A stretch of 64,000 bases of DNA, taken from Castanea sativa. Lineage: Eukaryota; Streptophyta; Magnoliopsida; Fagales; Fagaceae. The position numbers and the translations under genes are program-made. Positions 50,201 through 60,800 of the stretch are shown piece after piece. Each line of letters begins with the position of its first letter. The first letter of the stretch is position 1. The notes under the pieces were generated by a model, which was not told where the DNA came from, did not search any database, and saw nothing but the letters and a program-made list of their open reading frames with translations. The DNA lies in the NCBI RefSeq assembly GCF_040712315.1, contig NC_134013.1, positions 32,585,001-32,649,000 of the forward strand, written 5' to 3'.

Positions 50201-52838
50201 CATCGGAAGCTTTTCCCTTTGGCACCCAACAGAAGTCCCAAATTTTTGGTGTCCTGGTAGCTGATTATCTAGATTTGCCTTTTTCTCTCTTTATTTAGAT
50301 TGTTTGGAAGTCTATGGATCTGCAGAAGTATACAGGGGAAGAGGGGGGTGGGGGATTGGAATTATTTTTCTGAGTTACCTCTCTTTGTTTTGAAAAGAAT
50401 TTCTTTTATAAGCCAATGAGGATATAAACTGAGCTTGCCAGTTGCACTCAGTAGCTGATATGAATGGCTAGGACTTGCATCTGAGCCTCATCTGGAATAA
50501 TGCACTGTCAGACGGTACAAATGTACATTTTGCTAATTTTAGTGGCCACAAATCTACTGGAGTACAACCTTAGATATGGTTCTACATACAATTTTGTATT
50601 TTTCTTGCTGCAATTTCATGCGTACAATCTCAAGCTGATGTAAATTGAAAACATAAAATTGATTTCTGTAGCGCTTTGTTGAAATTTTTGTCATTGCCTA
50701 ATCAGTTCTGTGTCCTCCCATCAGGCAAATTTGATCAGAACAGCTGCCATGAACTATTTGCTGGATTCTAGTGTTCAGTGGGGAGCAGCACCTGCAGTCA
50801 AAGTAAGAAACTAGGGAATTTGTTAGTAGTAGTAATAATAGTTGTTTTTGTTTCTGTTTTTCTTTTTTTCTCCAAAACATTCTTTGGCAAACATTGCTGT
50901 CGCCAAATGATTACTATTAAATTGCTGGTTTCTTGCAGGGTGTGCGTGATGCAGCTGTGGAGTTACTTCATACTCTTGTATCTGTTCATGCAGAGGTAGT
51001 TACTACATGCCTTTTATTTATCCATAAAAAAATTGATACGCATGCCATACTTGTTCATGTAGTTGGCTGGTAAATTTTTGACTTGCTTATTTACTTTAGG
51101 ATCTACATAAATGCTATTTAAAGGCCATACTTCCACAATTTAAATGAAAATTTTTAATTCCCTAATTATCTTAAACCTTTTTTTTAGATAAATAAACCAA
51201 TTATTTTGTTTTCCAAAAAAAAAAAAAAAAAACTGTCTTACACACTGATTAAGTACCAGTTTAGTTCTTTTGCTCAAGTATTCTTTCTAAATGAAGTAAT
51301 ATTCTCGTTGCAGGTTTTTGCTGGTGCTAAGCCCCTCCTGGACAAGACACTTGGCATTCTTGTGGAAGGGCTGATTGATACATTTCTCAGCCTTTTCCAT
51401 GAAAACAAAACCAAAGATCTTAGGTCACTTGATGCAAATGGTTTCTGTCAGCTCATGCTTGAGGTAAAATGTGGTGTTCAACATTCTTTACCGTAAAGTA
51501 CTGAATAAAATTCAAACTGCTTATGTTTCTGAAATTTCAAATGGCTATAATCATGTGAAATATGACAAATAACAGCTCAATTTCCTGGCTGTCTGCAAGA
51601 ACTAGGTTTTTTTTTTGGGGGGGGGGGGGGGTGGAATATATTCATATATCTTTTAAACTTTATGATTTTGACTAGACATTGATGTTGTATGCATTCTCAA
51701 AGAGAAGTCAACCCTGCCAAGAGCATTGTTGCTCAACTTGCACCTCCTGGTGTTTTCAACAGTTACATTCAGGGTTCCAATCCCCCCACCCCCAACTATC
51801 AAAAATAAATAAATAAATAAATAAGAAAGAGAAGTCAACCCCCTACCCTAAAACAGGGAGAAAATTGGAGAAAAGAGAAGTTTGATGTGATTGCCTTGTT
51901 GAAAGTTTATAAGAAAGTGTCACATGCATCAGAAAATTTATATTTTGTTTACTTCACCTGCAGCTGTTCCATCTGAAATATGGCTACGATATCTTTTGAA
52001 GGTTAATTATTTCACCTTTATCTTCTGCAGCTTGAATATTTCGAGACCGTATTGAATCCATATTTTACACCTGATGCAAGGGAGTCACTGAAGTCTTTAC
52101 AAGGAGTGCTTTTGGAGAAAGCTACTGAGAACATGACTGAGGCTGTGGAGAATCCAGGGCACCATCGCCGGCCAACTCGTGGGAGTGAAGATGCACTTGC
52201 AGATGATAGACAGCAAGGGATGACTGTGTCACCGGATGACCTGATTGTAAGAAGTTATTCCTCGTGTTTTTTTTTTTTTTGGTATTATGTCCTAACCCCT
52301 AACACTGAGGATGCTCTGAGCCTTGTTCATTATGGTTTCTAGGTTTGTGTCAGCTTTATAGATATGGTATTATTGTTCGATTATCTTGGACATAAGAAGA
52401 AGACCAGAATGGCATTATAGGGCCTCTGGAATTTAGACAACCTGGTTTCATATGACTTGTCATTTTTTTTTCCCAGTTAAATTATTTTAAATATCAGTTG
52501 GTTCTTGATTTAGTCTAATTGCAGAAGCTGTGACAATGCTTCTCTGCTACGGCATTCTTTTATGCTTTTTATTTGTGTTATTAGATATTTTATCTAAGCA
52601 TATTTTTGGTATGCTTTAGGCTCTTGCACAGCAGTATAGCTCTGAGTTACTTCAGGCAGAGCTGGAGAGGACTCGTATCAACACAGCATGCTTTGTGGAG
52701 TCAATTCCATTAGACTCGGTGCCTGAAGCTGCAAAATCTGCTTATGCTTCTTTCAGATCAATAGATTCTCCCAGCAAAAATTACAGAGGCACACACGCTA
52801 CAGGATCACCAAGTTTCTCCAGGCACAGGCGCCGATGA
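32258..52838 (+). CDS. SEC5: Exocyst complex component SEC5, 21 exons
   Basis: Exons: 32258-32698, 35548-35699, 36143-36237, 36755-36949, 37133-37260, 37369-37527, 38457-38561, 40345-40419, 41269-41406, 41491-41682, 45395-45538, 45872-45998, 46117-46327, 47169-47284, 47406-47640, 48413-48506, 50725-50802, 50939-50995, 51314-51463, 52031-52246, 52620-52838. All introns are GT-AG and phases agree; the sum is 3327 nt, 1108 aa, close to Arabidopsis SEC5A (about 1090 aa from memory). The N-terminus [20 protein letters not shown] is a plant SEC5 hallmark, followed by a disordered Asn/Pro/acidic region, then from about residue 225 the conserved helical core ([82 protein letters not shown]) and a basic tail FSRHRRR. 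The animal TIG domain is absent, as in plants. SEC5 is one of the eight exocyst subunits that tether secretory vesicles to the plasma membrane in polarised growth and cell plate formation. No stop, frameshift or lost exon was seen. Confidence 0.97.
32351..32383 (+). repeat. Coding trinucleotide repeat in SEC5 exon 1
   Basis: AGC x3 then AAC x6 code Ser-Ser-Ser and six Asn in the disordered N-terminal region, where length change would be tolerated. Confidence 0.85.
32699..35547 (+). other. SEC5 intron 1 (2849 bp)
   Basis: Nothing coding. A segment near 33190-33297 has GGTTCAAATCC (a box-B-like sequence) followed by a 13-A run, which could be a SINE remnant, but no box A or target duplication was found. 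Short A- and C-runs occur near 35150-35185. Confidence 0.5.
36411..36453 (+). repeat. 21-bp perfect tandem duplication in SEC5 intron 3
   Basis: AGAGGTCAAGGGATTGTAAT occurs twice in a row (about 36411 and 36432). Confidence 0.8.
38730..39665. mobile_element. Possible hAT-like remnant in SEC5 intron 7
   Basis: The segment is rich in AGCTTG, GAGCTTG and CAAGCC units in both orientations near its two ends (38745-38940 and 39485-39655) and ends GACTTGACTGAGTTACACCT. Such subterminal AGCTTGA/GAGCC repeats are typical of a common plant hAT-like family. No target duplication was found, and the limits are approximate. Confidence 0.35.
40552..40735 (-). mobile_element. LINE 3' tail fragment in SEC5 intron 8
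   Basis: TTTTTATAAGTAATAAGTTT reads on the minus strand as the tail AAACTTATTACTTATAAAAA, the same terminus as the LINE pieces at 14084, 43412 and 48784. No coding part remains. Confidence 0.5.
42590..42730 (-). mobile_element. LINE 3' UTR-like fragment in SEC5 intron 10
   Basis: TTCATGATGATGAACACA followed by CTAAAAGAGTTTTGACA resembles the LINE tail region at 14130-14200 (CTCATGATGATGAGCACT, then TAAGAGTTTTACAA). Confidence 0.35.
42850..43250 (+). mobile_element. LINE zf-RVT fragment in SEC5 intron 10
   Basis: The plus strand codes [19 protein letters not shown] near 43127-43185, the conserved segment of the zf-RVT domain of plant LINE ORF2 (usually PxRxxFFVWxAxxxxILT). Flanking frames are broken. 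Confidence 0.6.
43412..43560 (-). mobile_element. LINE 3' tail fragment in SEC5 intron 10
   Basis: TTTCTTTATAAGTAAATAAT at the left and an A-rich body with GTACACAGGCTATATACATA match the LINE 3' tail type seen at 48784 and 14084. Confidence 0.45.
44084..45056. mobile_element. hAT-type element in SEC5 intron 10, with target duplication
   Basis: CTGACAAA at 44076-44083 and again at 45057-45064 is a perfect 8-bp target duplication, the size made by hAT transposases. The ends CAGTGTTCTTAAAAGC and GCTTTTATGAACATTG are inverted repeats matching 14 of 16 bases. Near both ends are GCGCTTTAGGCACGC-type units, typical of this family. There is no transposase, so it is non-autonomous. It carries a 51-bp minisatellite (44147-44363). 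Confidence 0.85.
44147..44363. repeat. GC-rich minisatellite, 51-bp higher-order unit
   Basis: About four copies of a two-part unit: ATGCAGCCAAGGCCAGGGC (19 bp) then ATGCAGCCAAGGCCAAGGC plus AACCCCCATGGGC (32 bp). The third copy has extra bases. It stands out by its GC content from the AT-rich intron. Because 51 is a multiple of three it reads open on both strands, which I take as a by-product. Confidence 0.85.
46352..46374 (+). repeat. C12-T-C10 tract next to SEC5 exon 13 donor
   Basis: Begins 24 bp after the GT of intron 13. The minus strand is a long G run able to form a G-quadruplex. Confidence 0.9.
46592..46797. mobile_element. Fold-back (MITE-like) element in SEC5 intron 13
   Basis: Inner arms of 31 bp (46638-46668 and 46699-46729) pair at 27 of 31 positions around a 30-bp loop. 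Outer arms ACAAAGAGCTG and CAGCTCTTTGT pair again, and the ends are CAGTG(A)TAA and TTACCACTG. No clear target duplication was found. Class is unassigned; the CAGTG ends hint at hAT. Confidence 0.65.
48784..50239 (-). mobile_element. LINE-B: 5'-truncated LINE in SEC5 intron 16
   Basis: Flanked by AAATTTTTGGTATC (48770-48783) and AAATTTTTGGTGTC (50240-50253), a 14-bp target duplication with one mismatch. On the minus strand the element ends in poly(A) after TTGTTACTTATCT. It codes, with frameshifts, the reverse transcriptase C-terminal part ([19 protein letters not shown], then RDFLWSG and [20 protein letters not shown]) at 50096-49780 and the zf-RVT part ([19 protein letters not shown]) at about 49230-49160. 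No RNase H and no 5' half. A 26-bp segment with GGCACCCAA..GAAGTCCCAAAT is repeated near its 5' end (50177 and 50221). Confidence 0.88.
49755..49768 (+). repeat. C14 homopolymer inside LINE-B
   Basis: A run of 14 C interrupts the LINE-B reading frame (G run in the coding sense). Confidence 0.85.
51617..51631 (+). repeat. T-run then G15 homopolymer in SEC5 intron 19
   Basis: T10 is followed by G15. No transposon end was found near it. Confidence 0.85.
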
Positions 52839-53848
52839 AATATTTTGTAACCTGTTTATATTCCCCTTGTGTATGTGTAAGTGTTGTATTGTAGTTCACT
52901 CAATTTAATTGAATGAAATTCATATTCTTTCCATTTGTATTTACCACCTAAGTTTTGCCCTTTTACTTTTGGCAGACAGCACAACGCTATTTGTATGTTG
53001 TTTGTGCCATAATTTTGGCATTTTTTGAGGTCATTTCAATAAAAATGCTTTTAGTTTGAATTGGTTACATTCCTATTAAGCTCCTTATCCTTAAATTTCT
53101 ACTGGGTTATGCTTTAATTTGACTCCGGTTAGTAGTTTAATAAGTTATTTATCCTTACTGTGAATAATCTTTAATGTTATTAAAGGTTTTGTGCTTTTCT
53201 GCGAAATTATTTAGTGCATCTGGGATATTACATCTTACATTAGGTCAAGATTTCCTGTTCTTGACGTTATTGTTGTTGTTGGTCGTGGTGGTATTGTAGT
53301 GTTGAAGCTGATCCTAGCCTTAATCCCTGTGGAAATCTTGAAGGAAGAAAAAGGTGTTGAAGATGAAAATTTATTAAAAGAGAGAGAGCCTGAGAGGTAC
53401 ATGAGAACGACAAGAGGAGCAGTAGCAGAGGTAAAGGCAGAGATAGAAGTAATTTGCTTATCAGGAACAGTTTACAGTTATACCACTTTACTTTACTGGT
53501 GTAATAAATTGAGTAATTTGCTTTCAAAACATCGATTTATCGTCTACAATTAAAAACTTGAAGCCTCAACGGTTGTAAAATTGCACATGTAGACTTATCT
53601 ATACATATCTATAATATGTATAAATGGAAGTTTTGTAATAAATTTAATAAAACTCTTTATGCGCTACATTTTTTATTTTATTTTTAACTTTGTTCAACTT
53701 TTCACCTTTTTCAACCATTATCTTTTTAATTCAATCTTTCATCCCTTCCAATATTTTTTTTAAAAATTTTCATTTGATTTTCTTTAGATTTTAAATTTTT
53801 TTCTTTTATATCTTTTTAAATTCTACAATATCAATTTGTTAAACCTTT
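52839..53848. other. SEC5 3' flank and spacer
   Basis: Contains the SEC5 3' UTR. A candidate poly(A) signal AATAAA lies at 53038-53043, 200 bp after the stop. No further gene was recognised; the ORF at 53299-53553 has no recognisable domain. Confidence 0.5.
53038..53043 (+). terminator. Candidate SEC5 polyadenylation signal
   Basis: A canonical AATAAA 200 bp downstream of the SEC5 stop codon, in a T-rich context with TTTTGAGGTCATTTC just before. Confidence 0.4.
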
Positions 53849-54209
53849 TGTAGGGGTAAAAGGACCCAAGTAGGCATATGGGCCTTTGGACTGTAGTATG
53901 GAGGGCCGACCTGCTCCAGAATTAAACTCTACGAATTGGCCCATACGCCGAGGTTCTGGAGATACAGCCGAGGGCGAGCTTCTCCTCGGACAGATCCGAG
54001 AGAACTCAAAATTTCATTATGAAGGTCAAGGCACGACTCTGGAAAGACTAATGGTTAAATGGCGACACCCTGAACATTCTAGATGCACCAGTGTTAAAGA
54101 AAATATCAAGAGTAAAGGCTGCCACCTCCGCATTAAAGGCCCTACACCTACCTTCTTGGCCGCATTAATGGGGAAGTGACCCTTGAACAGTAGGGCTAAA
54201 ACTTCTAGT

Positions 54210-55130
54210 TAGGGGTGTTTCGGTTCGGTTTCGGTCGGTTTTCTGAGTGCTGGCCAACCGAAACCGAAATTTTCGATGTGTGAAATCTTCAACCGAAACC
54301 GACCGAAGTAATTGGAAATCAATCGGTTTCGGTTGGATTTCGGTTTCGGTCAGTTTCGGTGTTTTTTCGGTTTGAAAGCAAATAAAGAGAAAAAATAAAC
54401 AAACCCAAAATATAAAAAAGAGAGGAAATTGAAAAAATAAACAAACCTAGAATATAAACAACCAAGCACACGGGATAATCACAAATTCAAAACCCACTAT
54501 TATTTTAGCTTCTACAATCATCTAAACCGATCCAAATACCCCCAGAAAACAAGCATATCCGCAAAGATCCGATCTGAGATCCAATCTTTTTAAAAAACAA
54601 ACAAAACCTAGAAACATAATCGGATTCCACATACCAATTCAATCTCAAAAAACAATAAAGCTTCGATCTTTTTTAACAATTAGAAGCTCAATATAGAAAC
54701 TAAAAAAAAAAAAAAACCGAACTGAAACCAAAGTTTCTTTGATATAGACAGACCGGCATGTGGAGGCCGGCGTAGGAAGGACGGTGTGTAGAGGCCGGCG
54801 TAGGAAGGCCGGCGTGTGGAGAGCGAAGTGTACTGGTCGGCGCATTGGGGGGGGTTGGAGCGATCGGTGGGGGAAGAGCCGGAGGCGAGGTTGACAACCG
54901 GAAAAAAAATGGTGAGAGAAAAAACATAGTGGACTGGCGGCTGGAAAGAAAATTAGAAAAGGGTAAAAGGGTGAGAGCTTATAAATATAAGAGCTAGGGT
55001 TTTGGTTTTAAAAAATTAAAAAACTCAAAAACGTAAGGGCGAAGGCTCGAACGAGGGACCGCTTAGTCATTAAAGCCACAAAATACCACTATGCTACAAA
55101 CTCCAACGTGACTTAATGTTACATAAATAA

Positions 55131-55162
<32 letters not shown>

Positions 55163-55358
55163 AATAAATATAAATATATCGGTTCGGTTCGGTCAGTTTG
55201 GTGCATTAAAATTTGCCACCGACAACCGAACCGAAATTTTCGGTTTTATTATATAAAAAACCGAAACTGAACCGAACCGAAACCGAACCAAAATTTTTGC
55301 ATCGGTTTGGTCGGTTTGAAGCGGTTTTTTCGGTTCGTCGGTTTTTTGCACACCCCTA
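54210..55358. mobile_element. hAT-like non-autonomous element nested in the solo LTR
   Basis: Perfect 8-bp terminal inverted repeats TAGGGGTG and CACCCCTA, flanked by the 8-bp target duplication CTTCTAGT (54202-54209 and 55359-55366). Both subterminal regions are arrays of CGGTTTCGGT-type units (54225-54370) and their complements plus CGGTTCGG runs (55180-55345). The middle has GCCGGCGTAGGAAGG repeats at 54765-54830. No transposase is coded. Confidence 0.9.
54762..54845. repeat. GGCCGGCGT repeat cluster
   Basis: Four to five units of (A/G)GGCCGGCGTGTGGAG or GGCCGGCGTAGGAAG lie inside the nested hAT-like element. Confidence 0.7.
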
Positions 55359-55701
55359 CTTCTAGTCACTTTCCAAAAAGTATCAGGGAAGGAAGTATTT
55401 AAGGGAGGTGAATGCCAAAGAGAGGGGGGATCTGCAATAAAGAAAGAAACTAAGAATTGTAACTTTGAAGTAAGAAACAGAAATAATACAGAAGTAGTTC
55501 TCGGCTTACGTCCGAGGAGGCCAATTTACAACTATCTTTTGTTATTTACATGTGTTTGTAACTCTTAACCTGTTCTCAAGTTCTCAGTACTGCTAATCTA
55601 GGTTTCAAGCCCACACTCTACAAATTTTATTGTTTAAGGCTCATTGGGCCTGAGCCCGTAGTTGTCTTTGAGTCCAGGTGCAATTGTGCGCTTACACCTT
55701 T

Positions 55702-57453
55702 CATCTACTTTAACCCTTTCTCTTCCATCTTAATTTTCATATAACTTCTTAATTCATTTCTGCCTCTCTCTCCTATTCTTTTCAAGTTGTCCATGACAAA
55801 AAGGTTAATACTCTCTCTTTCTCCAAAATATTTTTTTCCTCTTTTGGTGGATTTTTTATTTTATTGTTTCAACCACTTTTTTTTATTTTCTATTAATGGT
55901 TCTTTTTGTTATTGTTGATTTAATTGTCACATCACATTTGTTTATCTATTTGGTAAATTTGTATTGACTTTTATGCATATTTAGTTAGTTTGGTATTCCA
56001 AATTTTGATCACAAGTTTTATTTCTTTATCCCATTGGTTTGATTTGATTTGGGTTAATAATTAGTTGTTTTGCAAATTAGAATTTTTTTTTTATAGTGAT
56101 CAATTTATATGTTAAACTATTAAACTATGAGACTTTACTCATTTTTGTTTATTTTATAATCCTTTGGGGTGGACAAAGTACTTCTAATAGTTGTATTAGA
56201 AGTACTCTATAAAGCCATTTATTCAAAAAAAAGAAAAAATTAGTCAAACGAAAATAATCAGATGGGTGACATATTTTAATTTTTGCAATTGTATTTTAAT
56301 TATTGTCTTTGACACGAAAAGACAATGTCCTAACTACTGGACGAAAGGGACCAAAAAGTCATTCTCCATATACCTCATATCCAAGAATAGAAGTGGTTCG
56401 TTTTTGTTTCTATACGTAATTCAAGATTTTGTTTGTGTTCATATTGGTGATTTTTGATGTGAATTCGACCGCGGGGGGGGGGGGGGACGACCTACAAGTT
56501 CCACCAATCCAGTGACACACCAACCATGCCCCCTTTTCAGTGTTTTGGATTGTAGACAGAAAAAATAAGGTTTGAGAAAGTTTGTTTAAAATTAAAAGAA
56601 TAATTTTCAAATTTTATATTATTTTTAATGATTTACAAACTATTATATATAAATTTTATTATAAAATGAATATTTTCGTTAATTTGCTTTTTGAATTTCT
56701 GAGAAAAAATTTATTGTTTTCATTTTGGTACGACAAGATATATATTTATGATTGTTCCTATAGTAAATAAAAATGGAATTGTTCAAATTTATATTTTTGA
56801 TTTATGATTGTTCCTATAATAAATAAAAATATGATTGTGAAATACATTATTCTTTATTAAATTGTTCTAAATTGTAAAAAATAAATTTAATGAGATTACT
56901 TTAAAAAAATTATCAGCGGCTAGTTGTATATAATATTTCTAACTAAACTACCAAAAGAGTTTTGTTTTATAATTTAACAAATTGATACTTCCAAGTGTTT
57001 TCAACTAAAACATCTAAAAGCCCAAAGCCCTCCACCTTTGTCTATTGAAAAAAAAAAAAAAAACTGAACAAGGTGCCCGTATAAACAGGGCAAGTGGATT
57101 GGTTTAAAATTGCAGGATAATTTTGTTTATTTATTATTATTTTTAATGTTGGAAATGGTTTTTTTTTTTTTGAGAAACTGTTTTGGAAATGGTTAGAAAT
57201 TACAATTGCTATGCCCTAATTAATAAATTGACACATAGCTAGGCTAATGGGTTTTAATGTAATTAATTTGCAAATGTGGGTGGGTAGTTCTTATAGGCTT
57301 TTGACACATGGGTTTAAGCTATTGAAGTGGGGTCCCTGCCGTTTGTGGCCTTGCCTTGCCATTGAGCGCAGACGAATGATTGAAAGTGAAATACTCGACT
57401 AAAAGGAACTAGAAATTGGGCTTTAACCAACAGTGAGATGCAAAATGAGCTTC
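55702..57453. other. AT-rich intergenic spacer
   Basis: No gene was recognised. It contains a G14 run at 56473-56486 and A/T runs. ATGATTGTTCCTATA occurs at 56748-56762 and again near 56804, a short direct repeat. Confidence 0.5.
56473..56486 (+). repeat. G14 homopolymer
   Basis: A run of 14 G in AT-rich intergenic DNA. Confidence 0.85.
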
Positions 57454-57513
57454 TTTTTTTTTTTTTTTTTGAGAATCTAGACTGGAAGACCAGTTAAGTA
57501 ATTTATTGAATAA

Positions 57514-57705
57514 GTAATATTACAGACTAACTAATTTATAATATTTTTACACATTATTGATGTGATTCTAGTAATTTTTAAATAATTATTGATAAATATA
57601 AATATGATGTTAGTGGATGACTCATGTTAAAATTAATAAAAATTTGCCATATCAATAATTTATAAAAATATTATAAAATAGTTTGTGGTTGTACCGTTAC
57701 CCTTG
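57514..57705. mobile_element. MITE in the 3' UTR of LINE-C
   Basis: An 8-bp direct repeat TTGAATAA (57506-57513 and 57706-57713) flanks a 192-bp element with inverted ends GTAATATTACAGACTAACTA and TTTGTGGTTGTACCGTTACCC, followed inside by ATTTATAATATTTTTA on both sides. The 8-bp duplication fits hAT. It resembles the element at 16703-16865. Confidence 0.7.
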
Positions 57706-57860
57706 TTGAATAAAAATTAATGAACATCGTAAAGAAAAATGTGAGCAATATCTTCGGGCAAGGCTTCCAGCCAAACTTGCAACTCCAAACCATCTTTGAT
57801 TTTTTTTGTCAGAGCATCTGCAACTTTATTATTGCTGCGGTTTACATGACAAAAATTAAA

Positions 57861-60800
57861 TCATAACAACTGGGAAGCGTGGTGGACAATGTCTTCAATG
57901 ATATGGCCGTAGGTAGAGTGGGCAGCCAATCCTCCATTTATAGCTTGAATCACCAAAGCCGAGTCTCCTTCGAAGATCACATTGTGGAGGCCAATTTCTG
58001 CAGCAAATTGGACTGCTCTTCGACAAGCCAGAGCTTCAACTTCAACCTCTGTCTGAGGAATTGGTATGCTCATAGACAGAGCAACAATGGTCCAATAACT
58101 TCTCCATCATTATCTCTAATCACCACTCCCAACCCAGCCGAGTGGTTGTTCTTAAAGATGGCCTCATCGAAGTTTGCCTTGTACTAGCTGCGTTCTGGAG
58201 GTCGCCAATGTTGAGGAGGCGTGGATTGGGTACATTCTGATTCTGAATCTTGTGCACGTAAAAAATCCTGAAGCATACCACCAGCCAAGGTGCAAATCAT
58301 TGACAAAGGCTGAGATGGGAGACTAAGACGATTAGCATTACGGCGGTTCCACAGTAGCCATGCAGCAAGAATGAAAATCTTCTTCCTGTGATCGTCATGA
58401 ACCTGCAAATACCTAGACAGAAGGTCAACAAAATCATTGGGAGAGGAAGTGACCGTTTGGTTGATCCAAGAAAGATTATTCCAAACGATCTCCACCTCCT
58501 CGTAGCCCTAAACCGCATGTAAAATGTCCTCCGGTTCGGCATTACAAGTATTACGAAGGGTAGTGGGAGCTATATGTCTTCGAAACAGGTAATCCATTGT
58601 TGGCAAAGCGTTGTTGCAAGCTCGCCATGCAAAATGTCTCACTTTATTGGGAACATATAGCGTCCAAATACCTCTCCAAAAAGACTTCTGGGAGTTCGAA
58701 TTAGAGCTACCTGCGTTATTGGCCAACGAGTCTTCAGCCAACAACTTGTAAGCACTGCAGGTAGAGAAGCTACTCGTATGAGTTTTGGACCAGATAAGAC
58801 AATCCTGGGGAAGCCGAGTACTCAAAGGGATGCTAAGGATCAGTTGAGCTTCATGGGGAAGGAACAGTTGCTGGATTTGCTCGGACTTCCACTTACATTC
58901 ATCAGCATCAATAAGGCTACTCACTTTAGTATCGGGAGGAATGTTTGGTAGAGGTGAGAAAACAGTTTTTGCACATTGTCCCGGAAGCCACTTTTCTTCC
59001 TTAATGCACATAGAATGTCCATTACCAATCCTCCATACCATACATCTTTTAATAACATCCCTAGCACTTAAAATGCTTTTCCAGGCATAGGAACCTAGAT
59101 TAGAATCCTTAGATTCTAAAATGGAGCAATCTAGGAAGAACCTGGCCTTGAAGACTCTATAGCAAAGGGTATTAGGATTCTGCAACATCTGCCAAACTTG
59201 CTTTGCTAATAAAGATTCATTAAATTTCTCAATCTCCTTGAAACCCATACCTCCAACCTCCTTGGCTTCACACATTCTCTCCCATGTGAGCTAGTGAACC
59301 TTTTTTCTATCCCCACTATAACCCCACCAAAATTTCCGAATCAATACGTCAATCTCTTTGATCAAACCTGTAGAGAGTTTGAAACAACTCATAGAATAGG
59401 TAGGAATGATTTGGATTACTAATTTAATAAGGACTTCTCTACCAGCCTGTGAGAGAAGTTTTTCCTTCCACCCTTGTAACAACTTCCAAAACCCTTTCCT
59501 TAATGTAAACAAAGCTCTGTTTTTTGGCTCTTCCAACAAGAGCTAACAACCTTAGGTACTTCTTATAGTGTTGAATGGAAGGCACCCCTAGGAGATGTTG
59601 GATTCGGGTTTGAGTCTCCTGTTGGTGTTTGAAGAATATATTGGTTTTTTCCTTGTTGACTTTCTGACCGAACCCATTCTCATAGGTTGACAAATATCAA
59701 AGATAACATGGCACTCTAACTCTTTGGCACAACAAAAAAGCACATTGTCATCAAAAAAGAACAAGTGAGATACCTGTGGTCCGTTTCTGTAGATGGAAAC
59801 TCCTCTGATAGTTCCCTCTATTTCGGCCTTGTGAAGCAAACCCTGGAGGCCAATAGCACACATTAAGAATAGGTAAGGTGACAATGGGTTGCCTTGTCGA
59901 AGCCCTCTACTTGGTTTAATACACCCAACCGGTTCCCATTAAGGAGAATGGAATATAAAACCGATTTTATACAGGACATGATAGTAGTAACCATTCTTCC
60001 TTTAAAACCCACATGCAACATCACATTCTCCAGAAAATCATGTTTCACTCTATCATATGCCTTATTCATGTCTAGCTTAACGGTCATAAATCCCAACTGG
60101 CCTTGAGTTTTTCATTTGAGATAGTGCAAGGTTTCAAAAGCCACAAGAACATTGTTAGTGCTTAGTCTTCCTGATAGGAACGCACTTTGAGATTCAAACA
60201 CAACATGAGGCAATATCAACTTCAAACGATTAATCAAAATCTTAGCAATTAACTTATAGATGACATCACAAAGACTAATAGGTCGAAAATTTGAAACTTT
60301 TTTTGGGTCTTTTTATTTCGAAATAAGGGAAATGAAGGTAGTATTAAGAGATTCCAGAATAGTACCTGAGTTTAAGATTGCTAGGATAACCACTGTAACA
60401 TCTTTGCCAACTATATGCCAAAAGGTTTTGTAGAACACGGGTGACATTCCATCAGGGTCGAGTGCAGTGAGTGGTTCCATTTGTTGAAGAGCTCTTGAGA
60501 CTTCATCCTCGGTGTACTCATGGTTTAAGTTCATGTTCATCTCAGCGGAAACCATGGGTAACACAATATTCAAGATGTCATCAAATCTAGAAGGATCAAA
60601 GGTGATGAATAAATTTGAAAAAATACCCTTCAACCATCAATCCCATACTCTCTTCATTATCTATTCAAACCCCACTATCATTTATGAACCCAGAATGTAG
60701 TTTCGCTTGTTTCATTGATTTGCTTTACAGTGGAAATACTTTGTATTACGATCACCTTCTTTTAGCCATGCAGTGTGAGACCTTTCTTTCCTTAGTGTTT

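Larger units (their letters stand above)
53849..55696 (+). mobile_element. Solo Gypsy LTR with nested hAT-like insertion
   Basis: The LTR starts TGTAGGGGTAAAAGGACC and ends GTGCGCTTACA, and is flanked by the 5-bp target duplication CCTTT (53844-53848 and 55697-55701). There is no internal region, so it is a solo LTR from unequal recombination. Without the nested element it is 691 bp. It belongs to the family of the LTR at 17028-17812. Confidence 0.88.

Noticed and set aside
53299..53553. An 84-codon ORF downstream of SEC5
   Set aside because: No recognisable domain, begins in a GTT/GGT-rich microsatellite-like stretch, and an overlapping minus-strand ORF is equally long.
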